A DNA stretch of 60,155 nt from Candidatus Hodarchaeota archaeon (GCA_016840035.1 JAEOTC010000182.1:1-60155), one strand, 5' to 3'. Shown: positions 1 through 9,929, numbered from the stretch's first letter. Made by a program: numbers and translations. Notes: a model not told the origin generated them from the letters alone.

Positions 1-554
1 ATTCCTACTCGATTCTCAAGAGGTAGATAATATTCTCGCCACCATGTATTTTCGGGGAGGATGAAATGGTCAATTATCCTATAGCCATATTTGGAAATTG
101 TCTTAAGCTTGCTTGAAAGATTTTGAAAGTCATCATGAAGAACTAGGAATCCATTTGGTTTAAGTAACCGTTTTAAATTCCGTAAACTAGTTTTAAAGTC
201 GATGAAGGATGAAATCCCTTCACCCCATATAATATCAAAGGAGCTATCGGGAAAATTAACATTGAGGATTGAATCTTCAATGATTCTAATTCGTTTTTCC
301 AACCCTAGAGTTTTCGCTTTAGCTTTAAGTCTTTTTAATTCAGATTTATTAACGTCCAATCCAGTAATTCGACCATTACTTAGTCTAGCTAGTTCAAGAG
401 TAGGGATTCCTGACCCACATCCAATATCCAATATGGTAGGATTTTGAATTTGGGGGATACTTAGAAATGCCTTCCTAGTAAACTTTAGAAAGCTCTTACG
501 GATTTCATCGCGATTTAATTCAGATTCTAAGACAGAACGAATATCTTCAGACAT
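1..554 (-). CDS. Class I SAM-dependent methyltransferase, C-terminus cut by window edge
   Basis: The gene runs off the left edge; about 184 residues are visible. I translated it from the minus strand. It starts at an ATG at 554 preceded by a GGAG ribosome site. Motif I (LDIGCGSGIPTLELA, near residue 50) binds S-adenosylmethionine. The acidic strand-2 residue lies in GLDVNKSE, and FPDSSFDIIWGEG matches the post-motif region of small-molecule or lipid methyltransferases of the UbiE/Methyltransf_11 type. The substrate cannot be read from the sequence. It lies just downstream of the F420-type oxidoreductase on the same strand, 31 bases apart, so the two may be co-transcribed. The family is sure; the specific function is unknown. 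Confidence 0.85.
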   Translation of the reverse strand, partial: MSEDIRSVLESELNRDEIRKSFLKFTRKAFLSIPQIQNPTILDIGCGSGIPTLELARLSNGRITGLDVNKSELKRLKAKAKTLGLEKRIRIIEDSILNVNFPDSSFDIIWGEGISSFIDFKTSLRNLKRLLKPNGFLVLHDDFQNLSSKLKTISKYGYRIIDHFILPENTWWREYYLPLENRVG

Positions 555-585
555 CTGAGTCTCCTTGAGGGTGACCTGGCCCCCT

Positions 586-1608
586 CTATTTTGGTGCAAA
601 AGTGTCAATCATAAGCTTAACATCATCGGAGAGCTGGTAAAGTATAGGACATGTACATCCCTTATCCACCCATTGTTGAACCCGATCATAACACTCATCA
701 GGGGTTCCGCTGGCAGATATTCTCTGGACAATATCATCAGGAATGTGTCGCATTGCTTTCCTGATTTGTTCTTTAGTGGCTGGCCAAGTTAGTTCTGCGT
801 GAATCTTATCTAAAATATCTTGCGGCATTTTGCTAGCTTTCATAAGATGTGGCTGTTGACCCATATATTGAGTTAAAAGTTCCCTTGCAGCATCTAATGC
901 TTTATCTCGATCGTGATCCATAGAACAAACAATTAATTGCGGTCGATCGATATCATCTAATGATCCACCTCCCTTTTTTGCCCCAATCTCGAGATGTTTT
1001 AGCGCAGTAACATTATAGTCAGGACTTACCATATAATTGAGAACTACACCATCTGCAAGCTTCTGAGCACATAGTTCACCTGTTAATTCTAGCATCTTAA
1101 TACCGGTTGCTCCAATATAAATCGGAACTTCCCTAGGCTTATTAGGATCTCCATGTACTATATCAAGAGTAATTCCATCAACTTTTACAAACTCCCCATC
1201 AAAAGTTACTGTTTCCATATTAAAGAGTTTCTTTAAAACAGTGACATACTCTTTCATTCGTTTTAACGGTTTTGTACGTGGTGTTCCAACTTTACTTGCT
1301 AATGGTTCCCACCAAGCACCGATTCCACAAATGAATCTACCAGGAGCCATTTGATCCATGGTAGAAAATGTTGCAGCTACTGCTGGTGCAACTGTAACTA
1401 AGTTATTAATTACTCCAGACCCCAATTTTATTTTATTTGTGACTGCAGCCATAGCTGCCATTGGTACTGATGCTACTCTGGCTAATCGACTTTCTGCCTG
1501 CCAGATAGCTTCAAATCCTTTTTTTTCTGCATATTTAGCGAATTCCATTGATTCAGGGATGCTATGTTTATCCTGCAAATAAATTGCTACTCGCTTATAT
1601 TCACTCAA
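586..1608 (-). CDS. LLM-class F420-dependent oxidoreductase (Mer-like)
   Basis: This 340-residue protein belongs to the luciferase-like TIM-barrel superfamily. It resembles the archaeal/actinobacterial F420 branch that includes methylenetetrahydromethanopterin reductase (Mer). Visible family features are the N-terminal strand ending in EAIWQAESR, the [21 protein letters not shown] segment, and [17 protein letters not shown]. The start is a TTG with GGAGG ten bases upstream. True Mer acts in one-carbon metabolism, but many paralogues reduce other substrates with F420H2, and nothing here marks this one as Mer. No other methanopterin-pathway gene is nearby. I am confident in the fold and fairly confident in F420 use; the substrate is unknown. 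Confidence 0.85.
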   Translation of the reverse strand: MSEYKRVAIYLQDKHSIPESMEFAKYAEKKGFEAIWQAESRLARVASVPMAAMAAVTNKIKLGSGVINNLVTVAPAVAATFSTMDQMAPGRFICGIGAWWEPLASKVGTPRTKPLKRMKEYVTVLKKLFNMETVTFDGEFVKVDGITLDIVHGDPNKPREVPIYIGATGIKMLELTGELCAQKLADGVVLNYMVSPDYNVTALKHLEIGAKKGGGSLDDIDRPQLIVCSMDHDRDKALDAARELLTQYMGQQPHLMKASKMPQDILDKIHAELTWPATKEQIRKAMRHIPDDIVQRISASGTPDECYDRVQQWVDKGCTCPILYQLSDDVKLMIDTFAPK

Positions 1609-1696
1609 GATTCTAATGCCTCCAATTTCTAAGTAAATTCAAAAAACTTGTTCTACCAAAAAACTTTGCCTTTTTTCAGGAGGTGGGTTTTATCCC

Positions 1697-4129
1697 TCAT
1701 CTGTATTTGAAATCAGGACGGCCATGGAAAACCACTGCTGTACACTTAATATTATTAACTAGTTTTTCTGATGGACGTTTACTCATTCTAGGTTTACCAT
1801 ACCCTAAAATCAGAAGGTCTAGGTTATCAGTATGTACTATATCACTGATACTGCGTACAAAATTGTGACCAAGAACATGGCGTTGTTGAATAGGAATACC
1901 CATTCGAATAGCTTCCCCTATATTGTGTAAGAAGATCGCTGTATTCTCTTGAACCCCAGGTGCTTCCGACATCACCTTAGGAGTGATCAAATTAGGAACA
2001 TCCGTCCAATGATATGCAACCAAATCTGACATTTTGGTTGACGACACAATGGAAATTCCTATCTGCAGGAGGAAAGGATCACGTTTAGTACCTGGAGTTA
2101 ATGCTCCAACTTGATTGAATGTAAAATATTTAGTCTTTTTACACTCTTTACATGGAAAAACTTCTAGTCCAGGAATTGGCATTTTTCGAATTGAATCGTG
2201 GGAAAGACTTCTCTGGTAGAATTTTCGGTTTCTGCGAGAGGGTAAAATTGCTAATTGATAATCACCAGTTGATGTAATATCACATAAATGTTGAACGATA
2301 TCTTGTGGTTTGGATTGATCTTTATCGGGAGTGACAATTTTCAATTCATAAGGAATATGGAATTCCTGTAATTTTTGAGTGTATTTCTGAAATTTAGCCT
2401 CATTTTCAAAACCGAAATGGTAAAGCGTTATTGTTTGACCAAATTCATGAGCAATATGCACTGCAATTCGAAAAGCGTCCCATTCGTAATCTTTACCAGC
2501 TAAAGGAACAAGGATATTATCGCAAACAGTTGTGAAAAAAGCTTCTGGCACATAGTCCGCTCTAATTTTCGTATGCTTCTCAAGTCTCGAGGAAACTTTC
2601 ATAGGAGTACGACTACGTGCAAAAAGAAAGTAAACCATTGAACCTAGAGCAAGCCAAACTAATGTGGTAATGAAAGCATCAAGATGGATCACTAATGTAA
2701 AAATGAAAATCGTAATGAGAGCAAGTCCTCCTAGCGTAGGAATTAATGGAAATAGGGGAGTTTTATATCCATAATCAAGTTTTTCCTTGGATATTCTGAC
2801 TTTTTTTCTAATAATTACAGAAGCTAAGAGAACTTGGCCGAATAAAATCATGAACATGAAGTCTGCGGAGGCAGCAACAGTATCGATAGGTATAATCACA
2901 GCCATTATTAGAATTAGTAACCCTGTGACGTTAATGGAAGTTACTGGTGTATGTCGTTTAGGAGAAACAGAACCAAGTTTTGACGGGAGAGAACCATCTC
3001 GGCCTAAAGCAAATGCAACACGTGTTGAAGAATAAATTGCTGCATTTAAAGCAGATAAAGTGCTTAACAAACCACCAAAAAGAATTACAACAAGGCCTAG
3101 ACCAGGAATCATCTGTTCTGCGGCAAATAAAAGACCAAGTTCCTCATATTTACTTAGAAATTCAAACGTTTGTAAACCGTCCGGAGCTGTAAATGCGCCC
3201 AAAGACACTAATCCGACAAGTAAGTAGATAGGTATGACAATTAATACTGAGAGAATTACTGATTTGGGGATGCTTACCTTGGGGTCGTAAATTTCCTCAC
3301 CAGTTTGACAAACCACTTCATATCCTTCGAATGCGATGAAAGTAAATCCCATCGCCATAAATATTGTAAAAAATCCCTTGGGAAAGAAGTTATCCATGTT
3401 ATTTAATGCCTGAGATGGATTTCCAGTCATTATAATTAGTCCAGTAAATATAAAAAATGCTAAAATTAGAATTTTCGCTCCAGAGATCCAAACTTCAGCT
3501 TTTCCCATTACTGAGGATCCTAATTGGTTAATCAGTAAGAAGAGTAGAATTATTATAACTGCAATGCCTTTCTCAATAAAAATTATTGACTCGGGAGGTA
3601 TATGAATTCCAATGTTGTCTAGAAAAGCTACAAAATAAGCTCCAAATCCAAGAGCATAAAGGGACCCAGCAACTGCTGCTGCAAACCAACTCATCCATCC
3701 AGAAAAGAAACCTTGAGTTTCTCCAAGTCCTGCACGAGCCCAAATATATCCTCCTCCTGCTTCAGGCATCGCAGAACCCAATTCAGCATAGACCATGGCA
3801 ATTAGGGTGGCAATAACCCCATTAAATGCAAAAGCAACTAATAAGCCTGGACCTGCAATTCCGGCGGCAATGCCCGTTAAAACAAATATTCCCGCGCCTA
3901 TCATCGCGCCTACACCCGTCATTGTTGCTTGAGTTACTGTCATATCCCTCGATAAATCAGCTCCAGTTAATACTGAATCTGCACCTTTACTCACTGTTTT
4001 TTGTAGTACAAAGCGCTTTCTTCCAAAGAAGAGTACTTGAATGAGTGAATATCCAGCTAATCCAATCACGATAACCATAGCAAGCACTATCAACAAAAAA
4101 CCCAATAAAAGTTCTTCTGATAGAGCCAT
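1697..4129 (-). CDS. APC-family amino acid permease with C-terminal UspA-type domain
   Basis: The first ~500 residues form an amino acid/polyamine/organocation permease with about 12 membrane segments. The conserved start of TM1 reads MIGAGIFVLTG, and AFEGYEVVCQTGEEI is the usual TM6 region. The last ~300 residues are soluble and look like a universal stress protein (UspA) module beginning DNILVPLAGKDYEWDAF and ending near LLILGYG, where the nucleotide loop would lie. Permease-UspA fusions are known in archaea and are thought to tune transport to energy status. I chose the ATG at 4129 because GAGTGA precedes it at proper distance; an in-frame GTG at 4138 is the alternative. Substrate is not predictable. 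Confidence 0.88.
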   Translation of the reverse strand: MALSEELLLGFLLIVLAMVIVIGLAGYSLIQVLFFGRKRFVLQKTVSKGADSVLTGADLSRDMTVTQATMTGVGAMIGAGIFVLTGIAAGIAGPGLLVAFAFNGVIATLIAMVYAELGSAMPEAGGGYIWARAGLGETQGFFSGWMSWFAAAVAGSLYALGFGAYFVAFLDNIGIHIPPESIIFIEKGIAVIIILLFLLINQLGSSVMGKAEVWISGAKILILAFFIFTGLIIMTGNPSQALNNMDNFFPKGFFTIFMAMGFTFIAFEGYEVVCQTGEEIYDPKVSIPKSVILSVLIVIPIYLLVGLVSLGAFTAPDGLQTFEFLSKYEELGLLFAAEQMIPGLGLVVILFGGLLSTLSALNAAIYSSTRVAFALGRDGSLPSKLGSVSPKRHTPVTSINVTGLLILIMAVIIPIDTVAASADFMFMILFGQVLLASVIIRKKVRISKEKLDYGYKTPLFPLIPTLGGLALITIFIFTLVIHLDAFITTLVWLALGSMVYFLFARSRTPMKVSSRLEKHTKIRADYVPEAFFTTVCDNILVPLAGKDYEWDAFRIAVHIAHEFGQTITLYHFGFENEAKFQKYTQKLQEFHIPYELKIVTPDKDQSKPQDIVQHLCDITSTGDYQLAILPSRRNRKFYQRSLSHDSIRKMPIPGLEVFPCKECKKTKYFTFNQVGALTPGTKRDPFLLQIGISIVSSTKMSDLVAYHWTDVPNLITPKVMSEAPGVQENTAIFLHNIGEAIRMGIPIQQRHVLGHNFVRSISDIVHTDNLDLLILGYGKPRMSKRPSEKLVNNIKCTAVVFHGRPDFKYR

Positions 4130-4232
4130 TGGTATCACTCATAATTAAAACAAAAATCTCGATCTTAAAGTATTCAGTATGCAGTTTTTTGGGGTAATTA
4201 TATCAAAAATCAAGAATTATTCAAATTTATAC

Positions 4233-4619
4233 CTAGAATCTGATAAGGCTGACTCCTCGTGTGGAACCCTTGTGTATCCGAAAACTAATATCAGGACGGA
4301 GGGCCCGAACATCACGATGTAAACCATTCTTCTGCCAAATATAGGCTTTTATGGCTTGTCCATGCTTATAACCGTGAATTAATCTGACTTCTTCAACACT
4401 ACTTTCAAAAGCTTCAATAATATCCTCAACAATTTTTGTTTTTGCTTCATATAATGGAATACCATGATAATCAAAAGATAAGAAGGGGTGTTCAGATGTG
4501 TATTCCCCTCTTTTTGGGTGTGAATGACCTTTAGAAAATCCAGCCAGACAATTAAGGCTGCAGTATCCCATAAAAGCGTCTTCTGTAAGTTTTCTACCAC
4601 ATTTTTTACAAAAGGTCAT
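4233..4619 (-). CDS. Small Smr-domain protein with N-terminal zinc ribbon
   Basis: The protein has ~128 residues from the ATG chosen here; an in-frame GTG four codons upstream is possible. The N-terminus carries two Cys pairs (CKKC near residue 4 and CSLNC about 20 residues later), a likely zinc knuckle. The C-terminal ~85 residues match the Smr (small MutS-related) fold: a YHG motif in place of the usual LDxHG, then the LIHGYKHG loop equivalent to HGxG, and a final FRIHKGSTRGVSLIRF strand. Smr domains are nucleases acting on DNA junctions or RNA. The function here is inferred from family only. It is divergent from the DUF3467-like gene next door. Confidence 0.75.
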   Translation of the reverse strand: MTFCKKCGRKLTEDAFMGYCSLNCLAGFSKGHSHPKRGEYTSEHPFLSFDYHGIPLYEAKTKIVEDIIEAFESSVEEVRLIHGYKHGQAIKAYIWQKNGLHRDVRALRPDISFRIHKGSTRGVSLIRF

Positions 4620-4699
4620 TTTTTTCCACAAAGGAGGGGAAAAATCGAAAAGATAATAATTTTCACCGAGACAGACTTCTAATATAGGATGAGTACATT

Positions 4700-5032
4700 A
4701 TGGCTCAACAATTACCACGAAGAAATGTTAAATTTGAGGATGTCCCGAGTTTCGCAATATCTGGATTTTTCGGAGGAGTTAATCCTAATGAAGGGAATAT
4801 CAGCTTCTTTAGCGATCAATTACTTCCCCAATTGGGAGCAAATGGTCAGATTGTATTAGATACAGTGCAACATGAATTTATTGCTAATATCAAGATGAGT
4901 CCATTAATATTTAAACGGATGGCAATCTGGATGTCGGAACATGTAAAACGCTATGAAGCTATGCATGGTGAAATTCAAATCGGCAAACAAAAGCAGAAAT
5001 CTGATTCAACACAGCCACCATATTATGGGTAA
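4700..5032 (+). CDS. DUF3467-like small protein
   Basis: This 110-residue protein starts at an ATG with AGGATGA just upstream. It has a beta-rich first half and a segment with the pattern of DUF3467 proteins: VQHEFIANIKMSPLIFKRMA followed by a helix ending in KRYEAMHGEI. That family is small, soluble and of unknown role, and occurs widely in bacteria and archaea. The C-terminus is a short Lys/Gln-rich tail. It stands alone on the plus strand, divergent from the Smr gene and convergent with the antiporter, with only nine bases between the two stops. The assignment is by pattern recognition and is moderate. Confidence 0.6.
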   Translation: MAQQLPRRNVKFEDVPSFAISGFFGGVNPNEGNISFFSDQLLPQLGANGQIVLDTVQHEFIANIKMSPLIFKRMAIWMSEHVKRYEAMHGEIQIGKQKQKSDSTQPPYYG

Positions 5033-5041
5033 TGCTGGTTC

Positions 5042-6313
5042 CTAGGATCTAGTATGATTTTCTATTGCAGGTTCTGGTATCTGATCTCTGATTTCTTTTG
5101 CACCTTTTAAGGCTCTCTTCAATAATAGGGGACCTATAATTTCTGCTATCAGTACACTCACCGCGATAATGTCTATTAATTGAATGGCAATATCACTTGC
5201 TTCGGGGCTTAATCCGAATAATCGAGTATATGCAAAGGCAGCTAATCCCAATGCAACTCCTGCTTGACTTATAAGCGAAATCGGTAAGTATCTGGTTACT
5301 TTTTTGGGCATATCGGAAATTGAAGCAGCCAAGTAAGATCCTGTGGATTTTCCAAATGCCCGTGCAAGGAAATAGAGTAAAATCGCAAAGATTATGGGAG
5401 TAAGTAAGAGATTCAGTTCCATTTCGTACCCAACTAGAATGAAAAAGAGTGCAATTAGAGGACTCGCAAGTCTTTCTACTCCTCGTACACAGGATTTATT
5501 CTCACATCTCGCTAGAGTAGTAAGGGCAAATCCGAAAACTATACAGCTTAATATAACAGAAAAGTGCAATAGTCCTGCAAGTGAAATGCAGATTAAAACT
5601 GAGGGAAATACATACTCTGCTGATTCAGATGCTTTCACACCTTCAATATGGAAAGGTCTTAATGCGAACGCAAGGACAGTGCCAAGAATCAATGAACCTA
5701 TTACTTCAATAACTATTGGAAAGAATATCTCCAACAGTGTAAGAGCAGAAGGGGAAAAAGTTGATTCAGCATAACTTAAGGCGATATTAAAGAAGATAAT
5801 TGCCAAAATATCATCAAATGCGACGATGAATAGGATTGTTTGACTAAGTGAACCTTGTGCATTATATTCACGAATCACTTCCGATGTCGCTGCTGGAGCA
5901 GTTGCCATAGCAATTGATCCTAATAATAATGACAAAATAAAATCCTGCAATAGGACATTTACTAGAATAGCGACAACAAAAAATGCTCCCAGAGCTTCTC
6001 CAATTAAAACCAGAGGTAATCCCCAAGAGGCATCCCTTAACTTGTAAACATCGATATGTGAGCCAATATTATATCCAATAAATCCTAAGGCTCCAGTTGT
6101 GATAAGATATATCATCTCTGGTGTAGGTGCAGCAGGAAAACCGACCGCTATTGTGAGACCTCTAATAAGCACCCCAGCTGTTATCAGTCCTAAAACTTGA
6201 GGAATTCCACGATTGCCAAGGTTTCTAGCAATAATAAGAGAGAATATGATGACTGCACCTATCTCAAGGACTCCAACTAAAAGTTCTACTTCGTTTACAG
6301 ATTCTAGTATCAT
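5042..6313 (-). CDS. Cation/proton antiporter of the CPA2 (KefB/NapA) family
   Basis: This is a 423-residue polytopic membrane protein with about 12-13 predicted segments. The diagnostic site is IVAFDDILAIIFF: paired Asp residues in the crossed helix, the pattern of electrogenic Na+/H+ antiporters such as NapA. A GSIAMATAPAATSEVIREY segment precedes it, as in other CPA2 members. There is no C-terminal TrkA-N or TrkA-C regulatory domain; the short tail is hydrophilic. It likely exports Na+ in exchange for protons across the plasma membrane. Direction and ion selectivity (Na+ versus K+) cannot be decided by reading, although the paired Asp favours Na+. Confidence 0.85.
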   Translation of the reverse strand: MILESVNEVELLVGVLEIGAVIIFSLIIARNLGNRGIPQVLGLITAGVLIRGLTIAVGFPAAPTPEMIYLITTGALGFIGYNIGSHIDVYKLRDASWGLPLVLIGEALGAFFVVAILVNVLLQDFILSLLLGSIAMATAPAATSEVIREYNAQGSLSQTILFIVAFDDILAIIFFNIALSYAESTFSPSALTLLEIFFPIVIEVIGSLILGTVLAFALRPFHIEGVKASESAEYVFPSVLICISLAGLLHFSVILSCIVFGFALTTLARCENKSCVRGVERLASPLIALFFILVGYEMELNLLLTPIIFAILLYFLARAFGKSTGSYLAASISDMPKKVTRYLPISLISQAGVALGLAAFAYTRLFGLSPEASDIAIQLIDIIAVSVLIAEIIGPLLLKRALKGAKEIRDQIPEPAIENHTRS

Positions 6314-6394
6314 TTTGTTTCTCTAATCCTTATTCACATGAGATTTTTCAAATAAAGGCTGTTTAAATCTTTCTTTAAGTTTGATCCTTTAAGA

Positions 6395-7516
6395 TTATGA
6401 CAATTTATTTCTCAGAATGAAGATTGAATCTTGCTTAAACATTTTTGTCTCTCGTGGATGATGGGTTGATCGACTTGATGCAGCACGGTTGTCACTTTGG
6501 GGTATTGGAATAGACTCCTCCAATGTGAATGCTAATTTTTCAAATAAGTTGAGTAGTCGTTCTTGATTCTCTTTTTTTTTATATCCTGTCCATAGACATA
6601 AAAAATGATTTGGTTTAAGAATACGCGAGCATTCGCTTAAACTAGCTTCTAGATTGTTCCAGTAGACGTTACCTCCTTGTCCAGTCCAGCATAACTCTTT
6701 CTTGGAAAGGGATTCAGTTTGGAGAAGGTTACTAATAAACTGTGTTCTCTTAGACTTGTTTATACTTCTCCTCTGAATCTGAATGTGTTGGTACTCAACA
6801 TCCACTTCAATGTATGGAGGAGAAGTAAGGATAAAATCAACTTTATCGTTTGGAATGTCCATTCTATGATTCGAGCTTAAAATTAATTCAGGAGGATATT
6901 TTACTGATGATGGTAAGGATGAAACTCCTTCAATCATCTTTTTACACTTACGAATAAACATGGGAATTAGGGAAATTGTTTGAAAATCTTTGCGTTGTTC
7001 AAAATCTCTTCTTCCAACGATTTTAGTGACATGGATTAAGGCTAAATTGAAAAAATCCTGAAATTGTAAAGAAAAACTTGTTGTGTTAATGATGGTAGCC
7101 AGTAAGTTAATTTCGGTTGAGATAGATTCACCTAAGCACTCTTTGTCAATAGAATCGAGATAGTCATTAATCGGCTTTTTAAAATTCTTTACTAGCTTTA
7201 GGAGATCCTCAAGTTTAATCTCTAGTTTCTCTTTAGAAATATACTTCGTTTTTACTCGTGAAATTAGGAGAGCAAACGGATTAATATCATATCCAACAAA
7301 TCGTCTATTTAGAAGCATTGCTTCCAAACCAGTTGTCCCTCCTCCTACAAAAGGATCACAAATCAGCTCATTCGGAGAAGTGAATGTTTTTATCAGTTCA
7401 TGAGGTAGGGAAGAGAGAAATTTGGCTGGATAGCTATAAATGGATCGTGTGTAACCAGTCTCGCGAGAGGGAGGAGCAAATTTCCGAAGATGATTGATTT
7501 GCTCCTCTGTTAACAT
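6395..7516 (-). CDS. Solitary DNA methyltransferase (amino-methylating)
   Basis: This 373-residue DNA methylase has motif X (PAKFLSSLPHELI), motif I (DPFVGGGTTGLEA, SAM binding), a ~150-residue central part that may be the target-recognition region, then the catalytic motif TSPPY. This order (X, I, recognition, IV) is the alpha-like arrangement. SPPY rather than DPPY or NPPY favours N4-cytosine methylation but does not prove it. No restriction endonuclease gene is adjacent. It starts five bases after the cydB stop on the same strand, so it is probably co-transcribed with cydAB, an odd pairing. It may protect DNA, mark strands or regulate expression. Confidence 0.85.
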   Translation of the reverse strand: MLTEEQINHLRKFAPPSRETGYTRSIYSYPAKFLSSLPHELIKTFTSPNELICDPFVGGGTTGLEAMLLNRRFVGYDINPFALLISRVKTKYISKEKLEIKLEDLLKLVKNFKKPINDYLDSIDKECLGESISTEINLLATIINTTSFSLQFQDFFNLALIHVTKIVGRRDFEQRKDFQTISLIPMFIRKCKKMIEGVSSLPSSVKYPPELILSSNHRMDIPNDKVDFILTSPPYIEVDVEYQHIQIQRRSINKSKRTQFISNLLQTESLSKKELCWTGQGGNVYWNNLEASLSECSRILKPNHFLCLWTGYKKKENQERLLNLFEKLAFTLEESIPIPQSDNRAASSRSTHHPRETKMFKQDSIFILRNKLS

Positions 7517-7521
7517 TCTTT

Positions 7522-8565
7522 CTAGTACCCCACTATGTCTTCATCCTCTAATTTCGTTCCCATCATCTTGTATACCCATAATGTATATACTAAGATAAGA
7601 GGAAGAGCAATAATTGCTACTATCAACATAACTAATAGTCCAGTATCTGTTGCTGAGGCATTATGAATAGTAAGGTTATAAGCTTCATCAATTGACGAAA
7701 ATACTAGATTAGGATAAATAGCAACACCTGCTCCTAAAATGCTAAAGGCAATGGAAAGTGCTGACAGAACGAATGTTAATTTTGCGTCTTTTTCATTCCA
7801 TATGTAGTATGTCGTTAATCCGATAAATACAAATCCGATAATTGGGATTATTAGAAGAATTGGTAGATCAATGTAATTATTTTGAACATGTGGATGAAAA
7901 AGCAGACTGATTACGAGGGAACATGATGAGATCACCAAAAAACTCACGATTCCTAGTTTAGCCCATTGGGTTGCTTTTGCTGCTAATTTTTCGGTTGCTC
8001 TAACTCGTAAATACACTGCACCATGAGTAATGATCATAGAAAGTGCTAATAGACCAATAATGATTGCATAAGGATTAAAAAAATCAACAAATGAACCAGT
8101 GAATTGTTTGTTTGCATCAATAGCAATTCCTTGAACTAAATTTCCAATTAATACTCCGAAAGCAATTGCTGGTCCTAAACTACCAAATATAAAAGCAAAA
8201 TCAGATACTCTGTGCCATAATGGAGATGGGAATTCCTCTCGAAACTCGATAGAAACCGCTCGTATTATCAAACAGAAGACTACCAATAATAAAGGAATGT
8301 AAAATGCGCTAAAAACCGTAGCATAAACATCTGAAAAAGCAGCAAAAAGAATTCCACCAGCAGCAAGTAGCCATACCTCGTTACCATCCCAAAAAGGGGC
8401 AATTGATTGAATAATCTCTTTTCTTTCATTTAATGTCATATCTTCATGTTTGTCCTTGGCAAAAATAAACCAAAATCCTACACCTAAATCAAAACCGTCT
8501 AAAATTACGTAGACAATTACGATCACAGCTAAAAAGAGAAACCATATTTCTTGTAGAGCAGTCAC
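7522..8565 (-). CDS. cydB: Cytochrome bd quinol oxidase subunit II
   Basis: This 347-residue membrane protein has about nine segments. The N-terminal helix contains LDGFDLGVGFWF and the next loop PFWDGNEVWLLAAGG, both hallmarks of CydB. The subunit pairs with CydA in a terminal oxidase that reduces oxygen to water with quinol electrons, builds a proton gradient without pumping, and has high oxygen affinity. Its ATG overlaps the cydA stop by four bases, showing translational coupling. The length is close to bacterial CydB. No CydX-like small subunit was found after it; a DNA methylase gene follows instead. Confidence 0.95.
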   Translation of the reverse strand: MTALQEIWFLFLAVIVIVYVILDGFDLGVGFWFIFAKDKHEDMTLNERKEIIQSIAPFWDGNEVWLLAAGGILFAAFSDVYATVFSAFYIPLLLVVFCLIIRAVSIEFREEFPSPLWHRVSDFAFIFGSLGPAIAFGVLIGNLVQGIAIDANKQFTGSFVDFFNPYAIIIGLLALSMIITHGAVYLRVRATEKLAAKATQWAKLGIVSFLVISSCSLVISLLFHPHVQNNYIDLPILLIIPIIGFVFIGLTTYYIWNEKDAKLTFVLSALSIAFSILGAGVAIYPNLVFSSIDEAYNLTIHNASATDTGLLVMLIVAIIALPLILVYTLWVYKMMGTKLEDEDIVGY

Positions 8566-9929
8566 CCAAGCACCTCCTCTTCTATATTTGTGGATGGGCC
8601 CTTCTTAAAAATACGACCCATAACGAGGATCCAGGCAATAAAAAGTACAATATACGTAAGTATATAGGTTAGTAATGAAAAAAGTACTTCTTCTCCTGGT
8701 GCTGCAGATGCCATGTCGGCGGTTCTACGTATTCCTTGAATAATCCAAGGTTGACGCCCGCTTTCAGCAGTAATCCAACCTAAATTAATTGCTATTAAGG
8801 CTAGTGGTGCAGTTAATACTCCTAATCGAAGGAACCACTTTCTTAAAATGAAAGATTGGTCAGAAAGTCTTTTCTTCCAGAGTAGATATACTCCTAATGC
8901 AGCTACACCTACAAGAAACATTCCAATCATAACCATTAGGTGGAAGGGGTAAAATGAAAGCAGTACTGAAGGCCGATCTTCTAGACTAAAGGCATCTAAT
9001 CCAGTTACAGTAGCATTTGGGTCTCCCCAAGTTAGTAAGCTAAGAAGATACGGGATTCCGATTTCGAAGATAACCTTAGAATCGTCAATGATAGCAAATA
9101 TGACCAATGGAGCGCCTGATGTTGTCTCAAATAGTCCCTCTTGAGCAGCAAATTTTGCAGGTTGATATGTAGCAACGATTGTAGATTGCCAATGCCCAAA
9201 AAAACCTTGTAAAATTGAGAGAAAGATACCTACAACTAATCCCACCTTTAGGGTGTCGTATGTAAATTTATGATGTCGATCCTTAAGTAAATAAAGACAA
9301 CTGATCGCAATGATGAAGAAAGAACTAGCTATTAAACACGCGTTAACAGTATGAAAGAATCTAGCGAACATAGAAGGAGTGAAGACAACATCCCAAAAGT
9401 TTGTAAGGACTGCTTTATCCCCGACAATATCCCATCCCGAACCGGGTGCTCCAGGTTCCCCTGGAGTTTGCATCCAGGAATTAGCAGCTAATATCCAAAA
9501 TGAGGAGAGAGTTGTTCCAAGAGCAACCATCATTGATGAAAACCAAAGAACTCGATCCGAAATCTTCTTTGTGCGCATTCCTGACAAAATTACTCCCAAA
9601 AACACTGATTCTAGAAAAAAGGCAAAAAAGACTTCTAAAAGAATCAAAGTAGCAAAAACTTCACCAGCAAAACGTGAAAATTCAGACCAATTCATCCCAA
9701 ATTGAAATTCCATTAGCACACCCGTAGGAATCCCTATAGCTACTGTGGTTGCGAATAATTTTATCCAAAACCACGCTTGGTCTTTATAATATTGATCTTT
9801 TGACCGAATATATCGTGTTAACAAATAAGCAATATACCAGCTTAATCCGATAGATAATGGGGGGAAAATAAAATGAAACCCAATTGTGATATAGAATTGG
9901 AGTTGTGCTAGAACCGTAGGACTGACCAT
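8562..9929 (-). CDS. cydA: Cytochrome bd quinol oxidase subunit I
   Basis: This 455-residue polytopic protein carries the heme ligands. His19 lies in TIGFHFIFPP (heme b595), a second His in FFHTVNACL (the heme b558 His), and a Met in HLMVMIG (the other b558 ligand). MEFQFGMNWSEFSRF and the near-invariant GRQPW motif are present. The quinol loop after QPAKFAAQEG is of the short type, as the length below 460 residues suggests. It is the first gene of cydAB. No cydCD assembly genes are adjacent. It implies microaerobic respiration or oxygen scavenging in the host. Confidence 0.95.
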   Translation of the reverse strand: MVSPTVLAQLQFYITIGFHFIFPPLSIGLSWYIAYLLTRYIRSKDQYYKDQAWFWIKLFATTVAIGIPTGVLMEFQFGMNWSEFSRFAGEVFATLILLEVFFAFFLESVFLGVILSGMRTKKISDRVLWFSSMMVALGTTLSSFWILAANSWMQTPGEPGAPGSGWDIVGDKAVLTNFWDVVFTPSMFARFFHTVNACLIASSFFIIAISCLYLLKDRHHKFTYDTLKVGLVVGIFLSILQGFFGHWQSTIVATYQPAKFAAQEGLFETTSGAPLVIFAIIDDSKVIFEIGIPYLLSLLTWGDPNATVTGLDAFSLEDRPSVLLSFYPFHLMVMIGMFLVGVAALGVYLLWKKRLSDQSFILRKWFLRLGVLTAPLALIAINLGWITAESGRQPWIIQGIRRTADMASAAPGEEVLFSLLTYILTYIVLFIAWILVMGRIFKKGPSTNIEEEVLG

